64,000 bases of DNA from [Bacillus] enclensis (lineage in GTDB: Bacteria > Bacillota > Bacilli > Bacillales > Bacillaceae_B), in assembly GCF_001456935.1 (NCBI RefSeq), contig NZ_KQ758483.1, positions 682,001 through 746,000 on the forward strand, given 5' to 3'. The position numbers were made by a program, and so were the translations under genes. This document shows, piece by piece, positions 1 to 8,700 of the stretch; the first letter of the stretch is position 1; every line of letters starts with the position of its first letter. The notes beneath the pieces are model-generated. The model ran no database searches. It saw only the letters and a list, made by a program, of their open reading frames with translations, and was not told the origin of the DNA.

Positions 1-1
1 T

Positions 2-427
2 ATCCGAATGAAGGCACAGAAAAAGCCGGTAAGCGGTAAGAAAATCATTTTACCGCCAATCTTTATGAGTACCGGTGCGCTGATGTTTTTATTCCCTTTC
101 TTTCGGGTGACGCTCGGCGAGCTGTTGGAAGCACTTACTGTGGGAATGTTGTTTTCCATATTACTCATAAAAACGTCTAAATTCGAAGTAAGGGATCATG
201 ACATTTATTTAAAACGATCTAAAGCATTTGCATTTATCCTTATTGGGCTTTTGATAGTCAGGATAGTTGCTAAATCCATACTGAGTGCCACGATCGATTA
301 TGGTGCCCTTAGCGGGATGTTCTGGATCCTTGCATTTGGTATGATCGTACCCTGGAGAATCGCCATGTATATTCAGTATCGCAGACTTCATCAAGAAAAC
401 AGCGACCTTACCACAAATTCCATATAA
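2..427 (+). CDS. ccdC: CcdC/YneJ-family membrane protein, 5' end outside window
   Basis: The reading frame is open from base 2, and the first visible ATG (base 8) lies inside the protein: the conserved stretch KKPVSGKKIILPP of CcdC normally follows a first transmembrane helix that is missing here. The visible 139 residues hold about three more hydrophobic segments (roughly residues 17-50, 70-90 and 97-117). CcdC proteins of Bacillus (about 160 residues) lie beside ccdA, a thiol-disulfide transporter of cytochrome c maturation, but are not themselves essential for it. The YneK-family gene 0.8 kb downstream repeats the B. subtilis order yneJ-yneK, which supports the assignment. Partial gene; biochemical role uncertain. 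Confidence 0.8.
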   Translation: MRMKAQKKPVSGKKIILPPIFMSTGALMFLFPFFRVTLGELLEALTVGMLFSILLIKTSKFEVRDHDIYLKRSKAFAFILIGLLIVRIVAKSILSATIDYGALSGMFWILAFGMIVPWRIAMYIQYRRLHQENSDLTTNSI

Positions 428-438
428 ACAGAATGAGC

Positions 439-481
439 AAAAAAGCGGGACAATTGATAAACAATTATTCCGCTTTTTTTG
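439..481 (+). terminator. Intrinsic terminator after ccdC
   Basis: The arms AAAAAGCGG and CCGCTTTTT are separated by an AT-rich loop and followed by a T-run. It sits 12 bases after the stop codon. Confidence 0.8.
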
Positions 482-625
482 TTTTTATTTAAAGAAGTAA
501 CCTTAAAAGGTTCAAAAGATAAGATGCTTGTTACGTTTTTCTTACAAATCATAAAAAAATGAGTAACGATTACTTGTCAGGGGAAACACGGAGAGAAACA
601 AATATACTATAAAGGGGTTTTCGCG

Positions 626-1105
626 TTGTTCACTCTCCATGATATCTGGACGTTTTTTCTGGCATTTTTCTTAACGCTGCCACTTGTGACAATTGTTCAC
701 GAAGCAGGGCATGTACTGGTGGCCAGAATTTTTGGAGCAAAGATAAAATTTGCGATTGGAACTGGAAAGACATTATTCAATATAGGACCCCTTGAAGTCA
801 ACAGGATGTATTTCATGGAGGGATGGTGTCAATACACCGAACTAAAATATAATACAGTATGGTCACATGTTCTGATTTATTTATCCGGCAGCCTGTTTAA
901 TCTGATTGTGATTTTACTAATGAATTTTCTTATCTATCAAGGAGTATTTCCGGTTCATATCTTTTTCTATCAATTTGTTTATTTTTCGGTCTATTTTATC
1001 TTTTTTTCCCTTTTTCCATATCGTAACGGTGAAGGGAAGCCAAGTGATGGACAAGCCATTTATGATGTAATCAAATACGGAAAGGCAGAAGATCCCATAG
1101 ATTGA
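626..1105 (+). CDS. M50-like (site-2 protease family) membrane protein
   Basis: This 159-residue protein has three to four hydrophobic segments and a metalloprotease zinc motif HEAGH at about residues 25-29 inside the first segment, as in membrane-embedded M50 proteases. The start is TTG at 626, with AAAGGGG eight bases upstream. A site-2 protease would also need an aspartate ligand near its C-terminal membrane segment. The only candidates are in the tail near residues 139-143 (GKPSDGQAIYD), which resembles the NxxPxxxxDG region but lacks its Asn-Pro. Intramembrane proteolysis is therefore plausible but unproven. It stands alone between two terminators, inserted between ccdC and the yneK homologue relative to B. 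subtilis. Substrate unknown. Confidence 0.7.
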   Translation: MFTLHDIWTFFLAFFLTLPLVTIVHEAGHVLVARIFGAKIKFAIGTGKTLFNIGPLEVNRMYFMEGWCQYTELKYNTVWSHVLIYLSGSLFNLIVILLMNFLIYQGVFPVHIFFYQFVYFSVYFIFFSLFPYRNGEGKPSDGQAIYDVIKYGKAEDPID

Positions 1106-1116
1106 TCCAATCGTAA

Positions 1117-1155
1117 TCAAAAAAGGTAAACGATGTGAATCGTCTACCTTTTTTT
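1117..1155. terminator. Bidirectional terminator between convergent genes
   Basis: AAAAAAGGTAAACGAT pairs with ATCGTCTACCTTTTTT across a four-base loop. There is a T-run on one side and an A-run on the other, so it can end transcription from both strands. Confidence 0.75.
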
Positions 1156-1242
1156 GGTCTTTTTCCATTTCATGAACAGGAACACAGCAGCTGCTGTAAA
1201 GATAATGTATAGAATAATTGGAATTACCAGGATCGATCCCAT
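1144..1242 (-). CDS. Possible 32-residue single-pass membrane peptide
   Basis: The frame starts at ATG 1242, directly downstream of the DUF2621 gene on the same strand. It encodes a peptide with one hydrophobic helix (about residues 4-24, ending FTAAAVFLFM) and a basic tail KWKKTKKR. This is the usual topology of small membrane peptides. Against it: the ribosome binding site is weak and the 3' end runs into the terminator hairpin. It may be a real small protein translated with the upstream gene, or chance. Confidence 0.35.
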   Translation of the reverse strand: MGSILVIPIILYIIFTAAAVFLFMKWKKTKKR

Positions 1243-1262
1243 TTTTTTAACCCATTTCTCTT

Positions 1263-1691
1263 TTAGAATAAATGCTCATATGGAGCCGCATCGATCTTCA
1301 TATCATCCAGCTTTTTACGGAGAAATTTATGGTCGCGCTTAGGGGTAGCCATAATATACCCTCTTATCACCAATTCCTCAGAAATGGAAGGGGCTTTCTC
1401 TTTTAAGGCCAACTCACCGATTTTCCCGGCAATTTTTTGCTTTGCCACATCCCTGAATAACTCTGGAACGGGAGTGACCAATTCATTCAGCATTTTCTTC
1501 TCAGGATCATGCCAAAGATGAAGCGTTTCATTTACATAATACTCTTCCCAGTCCATATCTGATTTCCCATCTTCTTTCGGAAACCTTTTCAGGAATTTCC
1601 GAAACATAAAGAAGCCGCCGATGGCAAAGGAAGCCATTAAGAAAACAACCCAAAAAAGGATAAAATATAAAAACCATCCGTCTAGCTGCAT
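1263..1691 (-). CDS. yneK: DUF2621 family protein (YneK-like)
   Basis: The protein has 142 residues when started at ATG 1691, which has AGAGGTGAT seven bases upstream; a longer frame to 1775 has no such site. Residues 1-28 form one membrane anchor (MQLDGWFLYFILFW...). The rest is a charged, probably cytoplasmic domain with the conserved segments WEEYYVNETLHLWHD and GYIMATPKRDHKFLRKKL. This matches the YneK/DUF2621 family of spore formers, and the position after a ccdC homologue agrees with the B. subtilis locus. Function unknown. Confidence 0.75.
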   Translation of the reverse strand: MQLDGWFLYFILFWVVFLMASFAIGGFFMFRKFLKRFPKEDGKSDMDWEEYYVNETLHLWHDPEKKMLNELVTPVPELFRDVAKQKIAGKIGELALKEKAPSISEELVIRGYIMATPKRDHKFLRKKLDDMKIDAAPYEHLF

Positions 1692-1906
1692 GCTATCACC
1701 TCTAAGTATTTCGATAAACGAATATGTATCGTCTTTCATTATAGACAACGTCAATCGATGTGACAAGAATATCATAATAAATATAAAAGATATCTATACT
1801 GTTCTTAATAAGAAATGATATACTAATAAATAACAAATATCGTGAAAATTCATTCTTTTTCGATAATCATCTATTTCTAGCTGTCTTGGAAGGACGGGGA
1901 AGTCAC

Positions 1907-3232
1907 ATGACGAAATATAAGGGCAGAATCTTGTTTATTGCCGCAGGTGCTCTATTGATCATTATCTGGGATTTCATTTACTATTTTGTTCTTCACTACT
2001 CCTTCAACATGCAAATTGATCTGCTTTTCACCACTCTCATCTTGTTCATTGGCTACTATACTGGAAAAAACTACGATGATAGCAATGAAACAGTTTCGGC
2101 ACTCAGCAAAAGTGAAGAAAAAATAAAAAGGCTGAATGAAGAGCTCCAACTGGTGCTGCAGAATATTTCAGAGGTTGTATTCCACACCAACTCCAAGGGG
2201 GAATTTCAATTTTTGAATCAATCCTGGGAAGACTTCACGGGTTACAGCCTGAAAGAAAGCCTGCATAAGAATGCAATGCACTTCATTTCACTTAATGAAC
2301 GGCATGAATTTCTGCGTGTGCTCAGAAGGAGTATAAGTGAGAAAAAGGAGAAGACGAAAATCGATTTTTCTTTTCAGATGAGGGATGGACGATATCGGTG
2401 GGGTGAAGTGAATATTAAGCTGAATTACGATGATGATGGAAAGCTCGCGGGTACAGTCGGAACGATATCAGATATTACCGAACGAGTACATAATGAAGAA
2501 GAATTACTCGAAATGAACGAAACACTAGCGATTGAATCACAGAAACTCTCGGTAGCAGGTCAGCTGGCAGCGGGTATTGCACATGAAGTGAGAAATCCGT
2601 TGACCTCCATTAATGGATTTCTACAATTGTTAAGAGATGATGCTGACATCAAGACCAAGGAATACCTGGAGATCGTATTCTCTGAAATTAAGAGAATCGA
2701 GCTTGTACTCAGTGAATTGTTAATCTTGGCAAAACCACAATCCGTGACATATAAACGTATCAATATCGTAGAAACACTGGATCACGTGGCAAAACTTCTG
2801 AATACGAATGCGATTCTTTACAATATTGAAATTCAAACTGCTTTTAAGCAGGAAGAATTATTCATCAGGGGAGACGAAAACCAGCTTAAACAGGTTTTTA
2901 TCAATCTCGTAAAAAATGCAATTGAGGCTATGCCCCACGGAGGAAGTATAAGAATCCATGCAGGCATGAATGATTATAATAAAGTCGAAATCAGCTTTAA
3001 AGACGAAGGAGTCGGAATGAAAAAACAAGTACTGGATAAGCTTGGAGAACCGTTCTTTACCACTAAAACAAAAGGAACCGGTCTTGGGCTGACCATCTGT
3101 CTGCGAATCTTGAGAGATCATTCAGCTGATATAAATGTACAGAGTGAACAGGGAGAGGGCACGACGTTTTCGATTATCTTTGAAGCGGTACAGCAGCAAG
3201 GAAGGAAAAAGAGGGAGCAAATACATACATAA
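1907..3232 (+). CDS. PAS-domain sensor histidine kinase, sporulation-kinase type
   Basis: The 441-residue protein starts at ATG 1907 with AGGACGGGG upstream; a TTG seven codons earlier lacks a site. Two membrane helices (about residues 6-28 and 35-53) are followed by a coiled coil, a PAS domain (about 85-190, ending GTISDITER), a HisKA domain with phospho-accepting His226 in IAHEVRNPLTS, and an HATPase domain with N-box NLVKNAIEAM, G1 box DEGVGM and G2 box GTGLGL. The layout and length resemble KinC-type kinases that feed phosphate into the Spo0F/Spo0A phosphorelay. No response regulator gene lies beside it, as is usual for such orphan kinases. Assignment to a particular Kin paralogue is not possible. 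Confidence 0.85.
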   Translation: MTKYKGRILFIAAGALLIIIWDFIYYFVLHYSFNMQIDLLFTTLILFIGYYTGKNYDDSNETVSALSKSEEKIKRLNEELQLVLQNISEVVFHTNSKGEFQFLNQSWEDFTGYSLKESLHKNAMHFISLNERHEFLRVLRRSISEKKEKTKIDFSFQMRDGRYRWGEVNIKLNYDDDGKLAGTVGTISDITERVHNEEELLEMNETLAIESQKLSVAGQLAAGIAHEVRNPLTSINGFLQLLRDDADIKTKEYLEIVFSEIKRIELVLSELLILAKPQSVTYKRINIVETLDHVAKLLNTNAILYNIEIQTAFKQEELFIRGDENQLKQVFINLVKNAIEAMPHGGSIRIHAGMNDYNKVEISFKDEGVGMKKQVLDKLGEPFFTTKTKGTGLGLTICLRILRDHSADINVQSEQGEGTTFSIIFEAVQQQGRKKREQIHT

Positions 3233-3238
3233 GAGATG

Positions 3239-3273
3239 AAGAAGTTTTAGGGGGATCCTGAAGCTTCTTTTTT
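3239..3273 (+). terminator. Terminator after histidine kinase gene
   Basis: AAGAAGTTTTAG and CTGAAGCTTCTT pair with some G-U wobble around a GGGGATC loop. A T-run follows. Confidence 0.6.
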
Positions 3274-3296
3274 AATGGAGCAGAAGAAATGGAGAA

Positions 3297-3393
3297 TGGC
3301 GGGACTGCCTGGGAATCGAACCCAGCGGAGACGGCACGCGCCTCCCAAGAGGTTTTGAAGACCTAGGCAAGCACCAGCTCTACAATCAGCCCC
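3297..3393 (-). tRNA. selC: tRNA-Sec (anticodon UCA)
   Basis: The minus strand gives a 97-base RNA with the features of bacterial selenocysteine tRNA. The acceptor stem begins GGGGCUG and pairs with CAGUCCC. The discriminator is G and CCA is encoded. The anticodon loop is CUUCAAA with UCA as anticodon. The long variable arm has a 6-bp stem (GGAGGC with GUCUCC). The T arm is CUGGG-UUCGAUU-CCCAG. An eighth acceptor pair would be A-G, so the usual 8-bp stem is imperfect. It lies on the opposite strand from both neighbours. The selB gene 11.6 kb downstream supports a working UGA-decoding system; selA and selD are outside the window. Confidence 0.92.
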
Positions 3394-3409
3394 GTAGTTT
3401 ACTTAATTA

Positions 3410-3438
3410 GTTATATCATGTTCCCGCCTTCGGTTCAA
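3410..3438 (-). promoter_or_regulatory. SigA-type promoter of tRNA-Sec
   Basis: On the minus strand, TTGAAC and TATAAC are separated by 17 bases. Transcription would start about ten bases before the mature tRNA 5' end. Confidence 0.65.
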
Positions 3439-3677
3439 TCAATATACCCACGTACCTGGATAAGTAGAACAGAACAAAAATCAAGGTATAAATCGGCTGT
3501 TTATTCCAACTATTTTTAAAATTAGAACTTTAGCGAAAGTAGAAACTATTTCTTTACCAATTGATTATCCACATGATAAGATACATTTTGCCGGCTAAAA
3601 AATGGAAGAAGTAAGCGATTTCTACGCTTGATCTCCCGTACAATTCATGCAAGAGAGACAGAAAGGGGATTTGGACT

Positions 3678-4205
3678 ATGAAAAAATTATGGTTCTTAGG
3701 ATTAGGTTTATCTTTATTATTAGTTGGGTGCTCAGATGCTGGTTCCGAAGAAGGCAAGAAAGAGGAATCTGCAGATACAAGCAGCGAGAATACTGACGCA
3801 GCTGGGGAGTTAATGGATTTTTATCTTAATTTAACAACCACCATAAATGGTACTGATATTGATTTGAACGGTTATGAAGCAGCAGTTGGCGGAGAAGAAC
3901 CTCCAACAGGTGACGAGTTTGCAAAATTAGAAGATGCAGCGGCGGCATCTGCAGAAGAATCTGCTAAAGCCGTAGAGAATACGGAGATTCCATCAGGGCT
4001 TGATGATTATAAAAAAGACATTGAAGAGTTCAAGTCTACATTGGCTGAGTCTTACAAGATGAAAGCTGAAGCCCTTAAAACAGATGGTGAGGGAGACCTT
4101 ACAGAAGCAGATGAAAAAATGATCCAAGCTGAAAACCAAATCAAAGCAATCCTTGATAAAGCCGGGTTGGTAAGCTCAAGCCTGGTGAACGACTTAAACG
4201 GTTAA
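3678..4205 (+). CDS. Secreted lipoprotein of unknown function
   Basis: The 175-residue protein has a type II signal peptide with lipobox LLVGC, lipidated at about Cys18. A low-complexity acidic linker (residues 19-42) follows, then a helical domain rich in Ala, Glu and Lys with the regular heptads of a coiled-coil bundle (about 75-170). AAAGGGG precedes ATG 3678 by about nine bases. It is flanked by the tRNA-Sec promoter region and a terminator, so it is a single-gene unit. No enzyme motif is visible. It is probably anchored on the outer face of the cytoplasmic membrane. Confidence 0.75.
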   Translation: MKKLWFLGLGLSLLLVGCSDAGSEEGKKEESADTSSENTDAAGELMDFYLNLTTTINGTDIDLNGYEAAVGGEEPPTGDEFAKLEDAAAASAEESAKAVENTEIPSGLDDYKKDIEEFKSTLAESYKMKAEALKTDGEGDLTEADEKMIQAENQIKAILDKAGLVSSSLVNDLNG

Positions 4206-4229
4206 TATTCAATTTTAAAAAACAAACGG

Positions 4230-4262
4230 AAACGAATCCCGGCATCGGGGTTCGTTTTTTGT
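4230..4262 (+). terminator. Terminator after lipoprotein gene
   Basis: AACGAATCCC and CGGGGTTCGTT form a stem with a short loop, followed by TTTTTT. Confidence 0.8.
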
Positions 4263-4323
4263 TCCTATTGGTGTCTTTTTTCACTTCTTACTTCTATATA
4301 TAAGTTGAAAGGAGGCATAGTCA

Positions 4324-4461
4324 ATGGAATCCATCATTCCTTTTATCTCTGAGGTCGGGTTTCCGATCGTGGTCACGATGTATCTGCTATATCGCATAGA
4401 AACGAAGCTTGATGCAGTCGTAACTTCCCTGCAGACTCTTCCTCAAAGAATGAAAGAATAG
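4324..4461 (+). CDS. YvrJ-family small protein, 45 residues
   Basis: The short frame starts at ATG 4324 with a perfect AAAGGAGG eight bases upstream and ends in its own terminator. The peptide begins MESIIPFISEVGFPIVVTMY, continues YRIETKLDAV, and ends LPQRMKE. That is the typical pattern of the YvrJ family: one N-terminal membrane helix, then the RIExKLD signature and a short amphipathic tail. These peptides are widespread in Firmicutes and their function is unknown. The ribosome binding site, terminator and recognisable family pattern make this a real gene despite its size. Confidence 0.85.
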   Translation: MESIIPFISEVGFPIVVTMYLLYRIETKLDAVVTSLQTLPQRMKE

Positions 4462-4462
4462 G

Positions 4463-4490
4463 AAAGGGAGGCCGGTGGTCTCTCTTTTAT
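4463..4490 (+). terminator. Terminator after YvrJ-family gene
   Basis: AAAGGGAGGCC pairs over 11 bp with GGTCTCTCTTT (three G-U pairs), with a tight three-base loop and a short T-rich tail. Confidence 0.6.
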
Positions 4491-4522
4491 TGGTGTGCAC
4501 ATAGAGTAGAGCTAAAAAAATA

Positions 4523-4536
4523 TGAACAAATGTTCC
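4523..4536. promoter_or_regulatory. Candidate LexA (DinR) box upstream of sbcDC
   Basis: TGAACAAATGTTCC fits the Bacillus SOS-box consensus CGAACRNRYGTTYC at 13 of 14 positions. It lies about 18 bases upstream of the -35 element of the sbcD promoter. That implies repression by LexA and induction by DNA damage. Location and sequence are seen; binding is inferred. Confidence 0.6.
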
Positions 4537-4554
4537 CCTCTGGCATCATTTCCT

Positions 4555-4584
4555 TTTACCCAGAGTTTTAGAGTTTGATATAAT
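4555..4584 (+). promoter_or_regulatory. SigA-type promoter of sbcDC
   Basis: TTTACC, an 18-base spacer and a perfect TATAAT lie 36 bases before the sbcD start codon. Confidence 0.6.
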
Positions 4585-4619
4585 TTAATCTAACTAGAGG
4601 CAGGAGAGGAGATTGGACG

Positions 4620-5765
4620 TTGAAATTCATACATACGGCTGATTGGCATTTAGGGAAATTAGTGCACGGTATTTATATGACAGAAGAGCAGAGATACATA
4701 CTGGAGCAATTCATTGCATTGGTGGAGGATGAAAAACCGGATGCAGTCGTGATTGCAGGGGATTTATACGACCGTTCCGTCCCGCCAACCGAGGCGGTGG
4801 AATTACTGGATGAGGTTCTATTCAGAATCAATGTCGAATTGAATACGCCGGTCATTGCCGTTTCAGGCAATCATGACAGTGCCGAACGTTTATCTTTTGG
4901 TTCCTCGTGGTACAAGCACAGTCATTTTTACCTGAAGGGGAAACTTTCCAATGAATTTACACCCGTTAACGTAGCCGGGGTGAACTTCCACTGCATTCCT
5001 TTCGCAGAACCGGGGACCGTGCGCCAGCTGCTAGGGGATGATTCGATCCATTCCCATCATGATGCGATGAGGGCAATCATAGAACGGATCCGGGAAAACA
5101 TGCATGGGGACGGACCACATGTATTCGTCGGACATGCTTTCGTCCTTGGAGGGAAAACCACGGATTCTGAAAGGACTCTTTCCGTAGGCGGGTCAGGATG
5201 TGTAGGCAGTGAATTATTCGAGCCTTTTCATTATACGGCTATGGGACATCTGCACAGCCCGGACGCATTGAAGCATGATACGATCCGTTATTCAGGATCA
5301 TTGATGAAATATTCGTTCTCGGAAGCATCTCAAAGGAAATCGGTGACAGTGGTGGAAATGAAAGAAAATGGATCGTTTGAATTAAGCGAACGGATATTAA
5401 AACCGAGGCAGGATATGAGAGAGCTGCAGGGGCATCTAGAGGAACTGCTTGATCCAGCCTTCTATCAATCCCAGAAAACGGATGACTTCTTAAAGGTGAC
5501 CCTGCATGACGAGGGAACCCTTATCGATCCGATAAACAAACTAAGACAAGTGTATCCGAACGTGCTTCATCTTGAGCGGAAACTGGAGTTGACGGATGCC
5601 AAAAAGAAAAATAGTTTCAACGTCATAGAAGATAAAAAGAAGACAGAGCTTGAATTATTCAAAGAATTTTATTCAGATATGACGACAGGGGAATTTTCAA
5701 CTTCTAAGCAGGAAGTCTTGGAAAAAGTCATTGAAAAAGCCAGGAAGGAGGCGTTTGAAGCATGA
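4620..5765 (+). CDS. sbcD: Exonuclease SbcCD, nuclease subunit SbcD
   Basis: This 381-residue protein is the Mre11-type subunit of the SbcCD nuclease, which opens hairpins and trims blocked DNA ends during repair. The calcineurin-like phosphoesterase motifs are all visible: DWHLG (residues 8-12), GDLYDR (about 47-52), GNHDS (about 84-88), GHAF (about 171) and GHLH (about 208). They bind two Mn ions. The C-terminal third carries the capping domain that contacts SbcC. The start is TTG 4620 behind GGCAGGAGAGGAG. Its stop overlaps the sbcC start by four bases (ATGA), so translation is coupled. A LexA-type box lies upstream. Confidence 0.95.
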   Translation: MKFIHTADWHLGKLVHGIYMTEEQRYILEQFIALVEDEKPDAVVIAGDLYDRSVPPTEAVELLDEVLFRINVELNTPVIAVSGNHDSAERLSFGSSWYKHSHFYLKGKLSNEFTPVNVAGVNFHCIPFAEPGTVRQLLGDDSIHSHHDAMRAIIERIRENMHGDGPHVFVGHAFVLGGKTTDSERTLSVGGSGCVGSELFEPFHYTAMGHLHSPDALKHDTIRYSGSLMKYSFSEASQRKSVTVVEMKENGSFELSERILKPRQDMRELQGHLEELLDPAFYQSQKTDDFLKVTLHDEGTLIDPINKLRQVYPNVLHLERKLELTDAKKKNSFNVIEDKKKTELELFKEFYSDMTTGEFSTSKQEVLEKVIEKARKEAFEA

Positions 5766-8700
5766 AGCCTCTTAAACTGACGATGCAGGCATTCGGACCA
5801 TATGCCACTAGGGAAGAAATTGATTTTCGTGAGTTGGACAGCCGCACGATGTTCGTGATATCAGGAAAGACCGGATCGGGAAAGACGACGATATTTGACG
5901 GTATTTCCTATGCGATCTATGGGAAGGCAAGCGGGGAGGATCGGAGCCCTGCAGATATGAGGAGTCAATTCGCGAAGGAAGAGGACATTACGGAAGTTGA
6001 GCTTTTATTCAATTTGCGGGGGAAAACGTACCGGATCTGGAGATCGCCTCAGCAGGATAAAAAGAAAGCCCGGGGAGATGGGTATACGACCATCAACGCA
6101 CGTGCAGAGTTATTTACCTTTGATGAAGAAGGCGGGGAAATTATACTTGCTGCCAATGTCAGGGAAGTAGACGAAAAGGTGAAATCACTCATCCAGCTGG
6201 ACGCGAATCAATTCAGACAGATCCTGATGATCCCTCAAGGTGAATTTCGTAAATTGCTGACCTCTGACAGTAAAGATAAAGAAGTCATTTTGCAGAGATT
6301 GTTCCATACACAGCTGTACAAAATGATCCAGGAAGGATTAAAGGCAGAAGCAGATGATTTGCGGAAACAAGTGGAGGCTTCCATTGAATTGCGCACAAGG
6401 GAACTGTTGAAAATCCATAGTACTGACAATGAAGAATTACAACAATTACTGCTTGAAGAACCTGTTAATGACAGTAAGATACTTTCGCTTCTCCCGGGAC
6501 AGATCGAGGGGATGGAAAAGCGGCTGGAAGATGTGGAACAAACGTTTCAAACCATTCAAAATAAACGAGACAACGTAAACAAGGAGCTTGCTGATGCTCA
6601 TAATCTCCTGAAACAATTTGAACTGAAAGAAAAATTAGGAGCGGAGCTGACCGTCCTTTTGCACCAAGAAAGTGAAATCGGGCAAGTTTCTCAAGAAATC
6701 ACACTTGCACATAAGGCTGCAAGGTTAATTAAACAGGATGAATATTGCCATAAACTGAATAGTATCCTCAAGGGACTTAAACAGGATATGGATCGATTAA
6801 TGAGTGAGAAAGAAACAGCCAAGAACAGGCTGGAGCTTGCCAGGAAACGTTATGAAGAAGAAGCGGCAAAAGAACCCGCGAAAGAAGAACTTGTAAAAAA
6901 AATCAATCATCTGGAAAGCATTCAAGGCGATGTTCATTCCCTCGATTCCTTACAATCGGAATTGCAAATGTTACAGGAAAAAAGTACAAAACAGCAGGAA
7001 CTTATTAATAGAGACACTGAAGAGAAGGCTAACTTATCAAAATGGATAAAGAATAGAGAGGAACGACTTGAGAAGTTTGGAGAGAGCCAAAGCCTGTTGT
7101 TCCACTATGAAAAGTCACTCCGGGAAAAAGAGTCTGTCCTGGAAATTCTTAAAGAAATTCATACTCTGTCAGAAAGACAGGATCGTTATAAGGTCACAAT
7201 GAAACGATTGAGTGGCCAATACGAAAACACTGCTGCACGAATGAAAGATGCTTCAGATTCAATCACTTATCTGGAGGGTGAATGGCGGGCAGCTCAATCC
7301 GCCGCTCTGGCGCGCGAACTCACCGAAGGAGGACCCTGTCCTGTATGCGGGTCAGAGCACCATCCTAATCTTGCAACAGACAAACATACATTGCCTTCAG
7401 AGGAAGACATGAAGAGTGCAAGGGAAATGCTGCAAGTCCTTCAATCCGAAGAAAAGCAGTTGAGTCTCTCAATGGCCCAGGAAGAAACAAAAATCCAGAA
7501 TACAGATGAGCAAATACGTCTACTCATCAAAAGGGCAGGAAATCAGGCAGAGAACCTATCTTTGGAGAATCATCAGGAAGTGACCTTAGAATTCCAATCA
7601 AACGTTCAATCCTTAAAAAGGGAAATCCTTGAAAAGAAAAATGAGATTGAACATTTGAAGCAGCTGAGTGAGCAAGTTAAGAAGGAAAAAGGGAAACTGG
7701 AAAAACTTGAGGGATCCGGAAGGGAAAATCTGGAAATTCAGCAGGAACTGAAAATGGATTTTTTAACCAAGAAAACGTCGCTTGAGAAAATAAAGGAATC
7801 CATTCCATCAAATCTTTATACAAGACAAGAGTTTGATGTTGAGTTTCAAAAGACAAAGGAAACACTGGGTAAAATGAAAGCTGCTTTTGAGAAAGCGCAG
7901 TCAAATTTTTATCAAAGTGAAAATGATTACAAAGTAAAAGAAGCTCAATTGAAAGATAAAGAAGCTCAAGTTGAAAAGGCAGAATCAGATATGAAGCATG
8001 AGAGGGAAGAATTTCTTTCCTTATTGAACAGAGAAGGATTCCCGCATTACAGAGCTTTTCATGAAGCGAAAAGAACCGATGAGGAGATTGCCATACTCGA
8101 GGAGAGAGTTAAAAAGTATGGGGAAGACCTGCGTTCTGTAAAGGATCGTTTATCGGATGTTTCTAACCAGCTGGAAAATAAGGATAAACCGGATATACAA
8201 GTCATACAACAATCGCTGACTGCTGTAACGCAGGAAATGAAGGAAATCAACGAAGTGTTAAACAGACTCATTTCACACACGCAGGAAAATAAAGAGATTC
8301 TTGCAAGAGTCACGGACATCAATGCCAACATTAAAGAGCATGAAGAGGCTTATCAAACAGTCGGACATCTTGCCGACATCGCCCGGGGCCAAAATGCAAA
8401 CCGGCTTACATTTGAGAGATACGTATTGGCTTCATTCCTTGAAGATATCCTGAGTGTTGCAAATGACCGTTTATCTAAGATGACAGCAGGCAGGTATAAT
8501 CTGATTCGTAAGACGGACCGCAGTAAGGGGAATATACAGAGCGGACTGGAACTGCTTGTATTTGATCAATATACCGGTCAGGAACGGCATGTCAAAACCT
8601 TATCGGGAGGTGAAAGCTTTAAGGCATCTCTTGCATTGGCCCTTGGACTCGCTGATGTGGTCCAGCAATATGCAGGAGGGGTTTCCCTTGAGACGATGTT

